Source: Linum tenue (taxonomy: Eukaryota; Streptophyta; Magnoliopsida; Malpighiales; Linaceae). From it: 64,000 nucleotides of DNA. Shown piece after piece: positions 11,901 to 21,165 of the stretch. Location of the stretch: positions 9,523,467-9,587,466 of the forward strand of contig CAMGYJ010000010.1 in the NCBI GenBank assembly GCA_946122785.1. The letters are read 5' to 3'. Numbering within the stretch: position 1 is the first letter of the stretch; each line of letters begins with the position of its first letter. Below the pieces are notes generated by a model. The model saw nothing but the letters and a program-made list of their open reading frames with translations, ran no database searches and was not told the origin of the DNA. The position numbers and the translations under genes are program-made.

Positions 11901-12174
11901 CCGAACATTATTCAAGACCCAGATTGGTACGTCAATTGCATGCTACCTACCTAGCTGCTAAGTTGTCTTATATTAGTACTATATTTGTTTATTTATTTAT
12001 TTATAAAATGAGCAAGTAACTACTTGGTGAGTTTGGGTATATGAATGACTTTCTTGTTCCGCATAATTACTAATGCATCGTGAAATGACAGAATCCATGT
12101 CGGGAATCGGCTGCTCTAACAGCAAACCGGAGGAGGAAAAAGCAGGACATGATGACGATGAGGAAATACGGTAA
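8944..12174 (+). CDS. CC-NB-ARC-LRR (CNL) disease-resistance protein, RGA-like, two exons
   Basis: Intracellular immune receptor of the plant CNL class; the ligand cannot be inferred. Exon 1 is 8944-11926 and exon 2 is 12092-12174, joined in phase 1 by donor G|GTACGT and acceptor GACAG|, giving 1021 residues. Reading through the donor instead would give 1005 residues. Rx-type coiled coil at about 1-95 with an EDVID-like motif (YEIDDVLDEW, 73-82). NB-ARC: P-loop GPGGFGKTT 209-217, kinase-2 LLVLDDVW 283-290, RNBS-B SKILLTTRK 311-319, GLPL-position GSPLAA 377-382 (Leu to Ser), RNBS-D around 431-444, MHD 505-507. LRRs run from about 550 to the end. The C-terminal exon is acidic (GHDDDEEIR). All ATP-binding motifs are present, so it is probably functional. 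The ATG at 8944 opens a typical CNL N-terminus. Confidence 0.93.
11927..12091 (+). other. last intron of CNL gene (empty hAT site)
   Basis: 165-bp intron. It carries the unoccupied CTACCTAC target site that is occupied in the paralogue at 3690-4206. Confidence 0.7.
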
Positions 12175-13927
12175 TTAAATTAAGCTGATTCAGTAGTGCT
12201 CTCTGCTTCTTGTCTCTCCATCCCCCACCTCTCCCTCTTCAGTGGTGACAATGTCAGCTTCATCCGCTATTATGTTTGTTGGACTGTTGCAGTTCAGAGT
12301 GAGCAGAGCAAGAGCAAGAGCAACGCACTCATGATTCGTTCTTCCCGGCCAATCACCTCCCCTCTATCGGTCCAACCAATCCGCCCCCATCTACGCTAGC
12401 AGCTGCCACCCGCACCCGGCTGCCGTTCAGTTATCGTTTTACAGCACAGATTTCAGATTGACGCTTGAAGTACTGTGACGAACATTTGCTTGAATCGTTT
12501 AAGACAACAATAAGAGTGTGCAAACAGAACCTCTGCCTCCATCGCGAGCAAGTATGTCTGTTGTTTGTTTGTTTGCTTTCAGTCACTGTGCTAGACTTGG
12601 CAACCAGAACCTCTGTATGCTGTATGCGAGTTTGTTTGTTTGTTTGTTTTGTGTCGACGTTGTGCTTTGTGGAGAGTTACTCATCTAGTGGCATAACAAA
12701 CTCTCTAGTTTCTTCGTTGGTAGTATGCTACCATATGTATCGTTGTTAAGCGTCTTGTTAATTTCTCTTTTCTGTTTGTATTTTGCCTTCTTGGCTTATG
12801 TTGGGATAAAACAGAGGAAAACAGAGCCTTTGTGTCTGTACTGCCTATAAATTGATCAATGTAAGCCTGCGTGCATGTTTTGAGACACAAGGTGATCATC
12901 ATCCGTTCAATTTGGCAGCAACAGCAGACATAAATGTATTTGGTTTGGCGTGCTTTTGAAATCGTATGTTATTTGTTCCAATTGCGTGTTATTATGTAAT
13001 ACGTATTAAGACATCTGGAGCAGGGATCAACCTAACACGGCTGTATCAAAGAGTGCACTTGTTTGTTGGAGCCATGGTGTAACCCTGGCAGATGGAAGAA
13101 CAGGCGATGGACCGACCGCGAGTTCATCGGATTGGGCAGACCAAGGAGGTCGACATGACGAGGCTGATTGCTAGGAATAGCATTGAAGAGGAAGCATGGA
13201 TGATATAAAGAGGCGTATGAGCGTATGTGGTTGTGAAAAATCAGTTGTGGGATGTAGGCAAGTAGCGCTGGGTTTCTTGCTTCTGCAGTCTTATTTTCTC
13301 GCCTCGCTTTCTGTTTAGGTTAGAAGTAGCTTTTGGGCCTTTTCTGCTTTTTTCTTTATGGAGGTGTGGATTGCAGTTGGGCTTTTGTCCTTTTTTGGGC
13401 TCGGTCCACCATCTTGTTTTTATGGGTTCGCTACTTCACTTGATCTGGTGTTGTTTGTTCCCAATATTAAACTTGGCCCAAGTTTGGTTGAAAAGTGTAA
13501 TCTAATCTACAACCTACCTAGTCATCAAAATATTAGCTCTTCTTCCTTTATTTTTATTTCTTGGTTGAATTACGTTATTCTTTATCAATTATGTAGCAAA
13601 TATTTTTCTCCCTTTTAATCACTAAATAATAATTAGTAAATAAAATTGTGAGAGGAAGGTCTACCTAATCAAACCACCCAATCAACAACCTGTAAATAAT
13701 AACACTATCAAACAGACCTAATCAGCTACTAAAAGTAAATAAAAAAGGAGGGATCGGGTGAGAAAGACGACACGTGTTTATTGGCACAAGTAAGTAAGTA
13801 AGTAACTTCTTCAACTATCATCTCTTGCGCCACGTGCTGCTTATCCCACCAAACACTTCTTTAATAATAAGTTAATAACTAAATAAATAAGAACCTTTCC
13901 TCCCTCCTTCCAGTGACAAACATTTTT
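12175..13927 (+). other. downstream region of CNL unit, paralogous to 4931-6850
   Basis: Probable 3'UTR and flanking DNA with the same order of blocks as the upstream copy. No conserved open frame. Confidence 0.6.
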
Positions 13928-13984
13928 CAAGCCGCCCGCACTCACATTTTGACCAAAAATCAAAAGGCCCAAAAGAGAGAACAT
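13928..13984 (+). promoter_or_regulatory. CNL promoter-like block, copy 3, orphan
   Basis: Contains AAGCCGCCCGCACTCAC, TTTTGACC and AGGCCCAAAAGAGAGAAC, resembling the CNL promoter block, but no CNL coding sequence follows before the LINE. Confidence 0.5.
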
Positions 13985-15229
13985 GATATTTAACTTTGGA
14001 GGGTAGCATTACAAGTCTCCACTAAGCTCATTTTTTAATTTCTTGTTCTTCTTATATATAATGTACGCTTGTGCCAAGTTTCATCACATTAAGTTGCTTC
14101 ATTCCTATCACCTCAATCTTTCCAAAGAGGAGGAAATGGTGATGAGTTGATGATGATCTTTACAAACTGAAAGGTTAAATTCTATTTAAAAGATGTGTAA
14201 TCTCCATCTTTTCTGATTTAATTATCTCGAGCAATGGAGTTTATCAATCCAGAAGTAGATCGCTATTACGTTGCTTTTACGAGTTTGAGTTGTATAGGCC
14301 TCGTAGCATAGTCATGGTGGGTATTGTAGCGTAGCTAGAACGGGCAAGCTTTCGATATAGTTTAAACATGAGGCCAATTTAAAAAATAACAAGATCATAA
14401 TCAATTAAGATTAAGTTTAGTTCGATTTAGTGAAACTTGAATTAAATTGCATATTCATTCATATGCTTGTATATATAAACGGGTAAATAGTACATTTCTG
14501 TTTATAAGACATAAAAACATTAAAAAATGACTCTAAGAGAATAGACAAATCAACGTATAAATGTGAAATTTTGTATAACTTAATCACTAATTGCTTAAAC
14601 GTTATCACCGGTTGTTTACAAAATGATCATGCACACTCTCTTTTTGCCAAACTAATTATAAATCGACAAACTCCGTTATTAATGGGATGGATTAGTGATT
14701 CCAAAGAAGCATTTAGACATTAATTGTGGGGAAGCATAGCAAGGTTGATGGCCATTAGTCCACTCTGTGTTCATTACCGCATGCTTTTTGCAGCAACCTA
14801 GCTAATCCCATGCACATTACCATGTCCTCTATATCTATAGCTTTAATAATCATACTTATAATAATTATTATTATCTCCTAATCCACGAGTCTAATTGTAC
14901 GAACAGCAAGTGCCCCACTAGAAAATGTCATGAAAACTGCTTAAACATGATAATTCGTAATTGAAAAAAAACTAAAATTTCGGTTTAATTTACACCAACC
15001 AATAGAAATGTTATAATTTATAATTAATCCTCTTTTCCTCATCAGAACAATACAATACACCGTAGGTACTTCAATAATTCTTACAATCCTTTCTTTGTGG
15101 ATCTGACAAATCCCAGAATTCCTTCACGCAACTCGGACCATCAATCGAATATTTGGAAATCACAGAATATTTAAAATAATATTCTCATCCCCATTTATGG
15201 AATAAAATCCGAACAAGTTCCAAAATGAA
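13985..15229. other. AT-rich intergenic DNA
   Basis: I see no gene, RNA or bounded repeat here. Confidence 0.5.
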
Positions 15230-15483
15230 AGCGATATGAAAGGTGGAAAAAAAAGCTCTCTCCTCTCTCTTTCGTGGGGAGTGGGAACGAAGTATTCGTC
15301 GCTGTGCGACTCGCCGACTCGGCCACTCCGCCATCGTGCTCCACCGGTAACGGTCTGTGGGATGATGGGGGTTTTAAAGCCACCACCCTGGGCTATGCGA
15401 TACCATTGCCGATTTGGGATTTGTGCCCTCCTTGTACTCAATTTGTTGTGAGTTTCTGGTTACCCTACCTCTCTTCTCACACC

Positions 15484-16494
15484 ATGGCTGGAGTGAACGC
15501 AGTGGTTTTCGGCGATGAAGACATCGCTGCCGGTGCTCAACGGAACAATCTTTCACTGTTGGGAAGGGTGGTTGGTCCGATGCCCTCAGTTCGCCACCTC
15601 CAATCGACGCTGGGGAGACTCTGGCATTGTCGCGGAGCCATCTCAGTTCTCCCGGCGCCGGAAGGGTTGCTGCAGTTCGTGTTTCCGTCATCAACGGACA
15701 TGAACCGGGTGCTTCGGGAGACACCATGGTTTCTCCCCAAATTCCTTGTGCACCTCGCCCCTTGGGTGGAGGTTTCCCCGGAGGTTGCAGACCAACTTTG
15801 GCGTATACCGCTGCAGCTTCAATTATGGGGAGTTCCTCCGCCTTGCTGTACTTCAAAGCTGGGCACTCTCCTTGGGCTGGCCCTAGGGAAGAGCGACCCT
15901 GCTTCAGTTCACCGGGTAACCGCCACGGGCGAACTCTACCTCAATGCTAAGGTATGGATTGATGGGCGCCTCCCCCTTCCGGTGTCAATTCCGGCATCCC
16001 ATGAGAAGGTCGGCAGGGGAGGATTCACGGCGATCGTCAAATACAAGCGCCTGTCCCAATTCTGTTACCTCTGTGGGGTGCTGGGGCACATTGGGCAGCA
16101 GTGTCCTCGGCGTGACGAGCTGGCTGGTACTGACACTCCCTACAGCAAAGATATTGTTTCACAGCAATCTGGGCAGAAAGTACATGATCGCCTGCTGCTG
16201 AGTCGGAAGCAATTTACTTGGGTGAGGCAGGAGATGGCAAATCCAGCGCAGTCTGCTACCCAAGCATCGAGTGGATTTCTACTGCCAACGCCACCATCTG
16301 GGGGCTCTGTTCATGCTGCTAATGGGGAGACCTCGACCCCAATGATCAGGGGTAGAGACATAGACATGGGAGGTGTGGATGATGAAGTGAAGAACAAGAA
16401 GGCTCGGCGGAACTCATCGGAGATGGGACCTGCCGAGGAGTCGACTGAAGTGGTGGAGGCAGCCAGCCCGAACTGGTCCCACCCTATCCAATGA
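15484..16494 (+). CDS. LINE ORF1 protein (DUF4283-like, CCHC zinc knuckle)
   Basis: 336-residue frame from the ATG at 15,484, which sits in ACCATGG context; an open frame extends further upstream but lies in the leader. The N-terminal half matches plant LINE ORF1 proteins of the DUF4283 type (LLGRVVG, then RLW near residues 45-50, and WRIPLQLQLWGVP). The zinc knuckle CYLCGVLGHIGQQC (C-x2-C-x4-H-x4-C) follows near residue 200. The C-terminal part is low complexity. The family packages element RNA. The stop codon overlaps the ORF2 start as ATGA at 16,491-16,494. This frame appears intact although ORF2 is not. Confidence 0.85.
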   Translation: MAGVNAVVFGDEDIAAGAQRNNLSLLGRVVGPMPSVRHLQSTLGRLWHCRGAISVLPAPEGLLQFVFPSSTDMNRVLRETPWFLPKFLVHLAPWVEVSPEVADQLWRIPLQLQLWGVPPPCCTSKLGTLLGLALGKSDPASVHRVTATGELYLNAKVWIDGRLPLPVSIPASHEKVGRGGFTAIVKYKRLSQFCYLCGVLGHIGQQCPRRDELAGTDTPYSKDIVSQQSGQKVHDRLLLSRKQFTWVRQEMANPAQSATQASSGFLLPTPPSGGSVHAANGETSTPMIRGRDIDMGGVDDEVKNKKARRNSSEMGPAEESTEVVEAASPNWSHPIQ

Positions 16495-19400
16495 GCATTC
16501 TAGCTTGGAATTGTCGGGGACTAGGCTCACCCCTGACAATTCCTTCCCTTTCGGAGCCATTTGTCGGTTCTCGCCTCTTATAGTGTTCCTCAGCGAAACA
16601 AAACGTGATGATGATTTTGTACATAAGAAATTGATGCGTCTAGGATTTCCTTTTGTCCATTGTGTCTCCCCTGTGGGTAGAGCAGGAGGTCTAGTTGTTG
16701 CTTGCGCCTCCAACGTTCAGTGTCGTATTGTAGGGGAGTCTGATTTTTTCTTATTTGTTGAGTGTCAGCATCTAGTGTGGGGATTGATGGGTATCATCTT
16801 TGTTCATCTTAGCTGCGATGTAAATACTCGTGTTGGTCAGTTTAATGAAATTATCAATTTGCTTTTGTCGTGTGTGCTGCCAAAGATAGTCATAGGGGAC
16901 TTTAATTGCATTCTGCAGGCATCAGAAAAACAGGGAGGCAGACCTCCATCCTTCCAGATGATGGAAACTTTTCGTGAGTTTATTGATCTTGCAGGGTTGC
17001 TGGATCTGGGGTTTAAAGGCGCTCCCTTTACTTGGTCCAACCGTCAAGGCCTATCATCTCACATTCTTGAACGCCTAGATAGGGGATTAGCCACTGCTAA
17101 CATTCTCTCGCTTTGGCCTGATGTGCAGATTGCTCACCTGACTGATCTTGGTTCCGACCATCGGATGCTATTGCTGCAGTTTATTCCAGGAGCTGGTAAA
17201 GGGAAGCCGCGATTCCACTTCGACATTCGCTGGTGCAACAATGTTTATTCCAGTGACTAGAGAAGTGCAGAATGTCGTGCATGGCACAACACAGTATCAG
17301 CTATTCTCCCTGCTCAAAGCTGTGCGACACCAACTAGTCCAGTGGGCGAGACTTGGGACTACCAATGCTGCACGCCAAATTTGCGAGCTACGGACAGCTA
17401 TTGAAGATGAACGAGACAAGATACCGATTGATTGGGAACTCATCAAAGGTATGGAGGTGCAGCTATCGACAGCCTATTTGCAAGAAGAAGTGTACTGGAG
17501 TCAAAAATCGCGAGTCACTTGGCTTCACAAAGGGGATGACAACACCAAGTACTTCCACCTTACCACTACCCAACGTAGAAGACAAAATAGAGTTGAAGTA
17601 CTGCGGGATGATGCCGGGACACCTCACTACGACGAGCTCGGCAAGGGGAGTGTGGCTGTTGGGTATTTTGAAAATCTCTTCTTATCTATTGGTCATTCAC
17701 CTCACTTTCTTGTTAATGCTCTAGGTTTGCAGCCCAAAGTCACTGCTGCCATGAACTACTTCTTGACGGCCATAGTGACACGCGAGGAGATTCGACGGGC
17801 AGCCTTCAGCATTGGCCCGGGACAGACCCCAAGGTCGGATGGACTAACAGGAGCATTTTTTCAGACCTATTGGGACGTTATAGGGGATGTTGTTTGCCGG
17901 GCAGCGCTATCTTTTTTCAGGACAGGGCGTCTCTTGCAGAGTTTCAACCACACTATCATCACCTTGATCCCGAAGACTTCAAATGCAGATTTGATGAGGC
18001 AAATGAGACCGATAAGCCTATGTCAGGTGTTCTATAAGATCATCTCGAAGATTCTCACCGCCCGGCTCAGTGCTATTTTACCATCAGTGATCTCAGATTC
18101 TCAGAATGGATTCATCAAAGGCCGCGACATCTCCGATAACATTTTGATTGCACAGGAGGTGATGCAATTCCTGAAGACTAAAACTCTTGGACGAGATAAA
18201 TGGATGGCGTTGAAGCTCGACATGGAAAAGGCGTACGATCGAGTTGAGTGGGGTTTCCTCTTTGCTGTGATGGAGGCATTGGGGTTCTGCGAACAGTGGC
18301 TGAAGTGGATCAAAGCGTGCATGACGATAGTTTCGTTTACTGTGATTGTGAACGGCAACGAGCATGGATACTTCCAGCCCCAGCGAGGCATCCGGCAAGG
18401 GGACCCACTTTCACCATTCTTGTTCGCCATTTATACAGAGGCTTTTTCGACACTTCTTCTTAATGCCCTCAATTCCTAGCAGCTCCATGGGCTAAAGATT
18501 CACCGGCTTGCTCCAACACTCTCACATCTCTTCTTTGCCGACGATACCTACCTTTTCCTCAGGGCAACTTCGGCTGAATGTGGGAATTTGCTCCAATTAT
18601 TACAGATCTTTGAGGAGGCCAGTGGGCAGCGGATTAATCTGCAGAAATCCTCGGCGTGCTTCAGCAATAATATTAGTCATTCCGAGTCGATTGCATTGGG
18701 CGCCTCACTCGGCATATCGTCCATAGGCCCCCTGGATAGATATCTTGGGCTCCCTGCGCAAATACAACGCTCCAAAGTGCAGACTTTCCAATTTGTTGAA
18801 GACAAGCTTGCTGCCCGTATCCAGAGTTGGCGCTCGAAATCACTTTCACTAGCTGCGAAGGAGGTCGTAATCAAGGCTGTTGGATCCGCCTCACCCGTGT
18901 ACACCATGTACTCTTTCAGGCTTCCCTCTACTACCCGTCGACGCCTTAATAGTCAACTTGCTCGATTCTGGTGGGCAGGTCAAGACAAGGATCGGGGCAT
19001 GCATTGGATTTCCTGGTCTGCGATATGCATTAGCAAGTTTCATGGGGGACTAGGCTTCCGGGACTTTGATCTGTTTAATGTAGCAATGTTGGCCAAGCAG
19101 GCCTGGAAGATTCTAGAGGCCCCGGAGTCTCTGCTTGCGAGGCTATACTGGGCAAGATACCATCCCCACTGCCATTTTCTCACTGCTCCCACAGGTTCTC
19201 GGCCATCATGGGCATGGCAGGGAGTGCTCGAAGGGCGCAATTTGTTGATGAAGGGTCTTCGCTGGCAAGTTGGATGTGGTAATGCAATCCGCATCCTTGA
19301 GGATATCTGGCTTCCTTCCTCGCATCCGTCCTCGCCGAAGTTGTTACCTGGTGCGGTCCTGGGAAACACATATGTCGCGTCCCTCATTCATCCGATCTCA

Positions 19401-20824
19401 CGAACTTGGAACGGGGACATCATTCGAGCACTATTCACAGCAGAAAGTGTTGGCTGGATCTTGTCCATCCCTCTTCCCTCGGCGCCCCAACCAGATAAGC
19501 TGATTTGGCACTACTCCCCCACTGGCCAGTATACCGTCAAAACAGGTTATCAACTACTTTCGGCGATGAAGCACCTGGAATTTGATCAGCTACCGCCTCA
19601 CCTGAACTCTCGGTTTTGGAAGGTCCTATGGAGCCTCCCCATACCCCCAAAACTCAGAGTGTTCCTATGGCGGGTCGTGAGAGGGTTCCTTCCCATGAAA
19701 ACGATCCTTCAGGAGAAGTCCCTATACTCTTCAAACTTATGCCCAGTCTGCTCTGACTTTGCTGAATCTCTCTCTCACTGTTTTTTCTCCTGCAGGATCG
19801 CCCTTGCACTTTGTCTTTTGGCAGGGAAGGAGCATATCCGCCAAGCTGTTCAAAACGTGCCTATTGATATTGCTTGGGCTAACATACTTTTAAATATGCA
19901 GCTGTCGAAAGTGGATATTGCAGATATGGTTTTCCTTTCCTGACGCATTTGGAAAGGACGGTTCTGGTCGGCGTATGATAATATTCAATATCTGCCAGGC
20001 CCTCTCTTCCGCCAATTCCGCAAACAGGTGGACGAATGGCGTGATGCTGCCACGACACCTCAGGACCAAAATCAAGTGCGGCGGCAGCCTAGACCTCCAC
20101 CAGCGCCACCTGCTTGCCCCACCGGAGGACTCCTCATCCGGTTCGATGGGGCTACTCGGCAGGGAGTTGGCGGCAGTGTCGGGTTCGTCGGATTTACAGG
20201 TGATGGTTCTCTTGTGAGCGCACACGGTAAGTTCTATGATGGGATATCTGATCCCTTCTTATTAGAATTATTGGCATTAAGAGATTCAATGATATGGAGC
20301 TTACATAATGGCCACCATTCTGTCTGTTTTTGTGGGGATTCGCAATTGGTCATACGGCGAGCTATGGAGGACGACGTTAGCCATGATCGAGGTGGGGCGG
20401 TACTTGAAGAAGTTCGCTTGCTGAAGACCATTCTGTCTGTGTTCGTCGGATTTACAGGTGATGGTGCTCTTGTGAGCGCACACGGTAAGTTCTATGATGG
20501 GATATCTGATCCCTTCTTATTAGAATTATTGGCATTAAGCCATGATTCAATGATATGGAGCTTACATAATGGCCACCATTCTGTCTGTTTTTGTGGGGAT
20601 TCGCAATTGGTCATACGGCGAGCTATGGAGGACGACGTTAGCCATGATCGAGGTGGGGCGGTACTAGAAGAAGTTCGCTTGCTGAAGACCTCTTTTACAT
20701 TTGTTTCTTTTGTCTATGCTCCCCGTAGTACTAACAGGGCTGCCCATCGTGTGGCACAAACGGCCCTTGGATCGGTAGCAACCCTTTTGGTTGACTACCG
20801 CTTTTTATTTTTCCATGCATTGTA
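16491..20824 (+). pseudogene. LINE ORF2: endonuclease, reverse transcriptase, RNase H-like; broken
   Basis: Opens MSILAWNCRGLG, the usual start of the apurinic-type endonuclease. The frame shifts near 16,555 and returns near 17,240, so the endonuclease body lies in another frame (GDFN near 16,890; SDH at about 17,155). The reverse transcriptase runs in the original frame: LIPK, RPISL, KLDMEKAYDRVEW, RQGDPLSPFLF, and FADD near 18,535. In-frame stops at 18,477-18,479 (TAG) and 19,941-19,943 (TGA) interrupt it; after each one the same frame resumes with recognisable sequence. A zf-RVT-like region follows, and an RNase H-like domain (FDGA, LLELLAL, GDSQLV) closes the frame, carrying an internal 258-bp duplication. 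Four lesions mean no full-length product. Confidence 0.88.
20183..20695 (+). repeat. 258-bp tandem duplication inside LINE RNase H domain
   Basis: GTTCGTCGGATTTACAGG occurs at 20,183 and 20,441, a period of 258 bp (86 codons), so the frame is kept. The second copy differs mainly by three added bases (SHDS instead of RDS). The joint contains a short ATTCTGTCTGT that also occurs inside the repeat at about 20,318. Confidence 0.92.
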
Positions 20825-20863
20825 ACAAGCTATCTATTACTAACTATCTATGACAAAAAAAAA

Positions 20864-21165
20864 GGGAGAGTGAGACACTAAATAATATGTAGACTGCTAT
20901 ATGTTATTATTAGAAAAGGGGAGCCCAAAGGCTCGGCCGAGTCACCACTCACCAACCCAGATGATTGAGGAGGTGTCATTCCAATAATTAAAATAAGATA
21001 AAAATTGAAAAAACAAGGTTCAAACGAGAAACCTTTACACACACCTATTATACGAGCCTTACGACCACCACGCCACAGCAACTAATATGACATCTACTGA
21101 CGATTTTACCTATTTGTAAAACTTAGGGGGGAGGGGGGCACGAGTTAGCTCCGTCCCTGGCTAGG
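20864..21165. mobile_element. possible right end of a hAT-type element
   Basis: 21,148-21,163 reads TAGCTCCGTCCCTG at the end of a G-rich stretch. Its reverse complement starts CAGGGACGGAGCTA, which resembles ends of hAT (Tip100-like) elements. I found no matching left end; the LINE may have removed or separated it. The rest of this stretch has no gene. Confidence 0.3.

Larger units (their letters stand above)
15230..20863 (+). mobile_element. L1-type LINE retrotransposon, defective
   Basis: Contains ORF1 (nucleic-acid-binding, CCHC), then ORF2 with endonuclease, reverse transcriptase and a terminal RNase H-like domain, and ends in an A-run at 20,854-20,863. The 5' edge is placed just before the pyrimidine-rich leader at about 15,240 and is approximate. 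I could not find a convincing target-site duplication. GC content is visibly higher than in the flanks. At least four ORF2 lesions show that it can no longer move by itself. Confidence 0.9.

Noticed and set aside
15160..15856. Minus-strand frames over LINE ORF1 (93 and 160 codons)
   Set aside because: Shadows of ORF1 and its GC-rich leader; no independent support.
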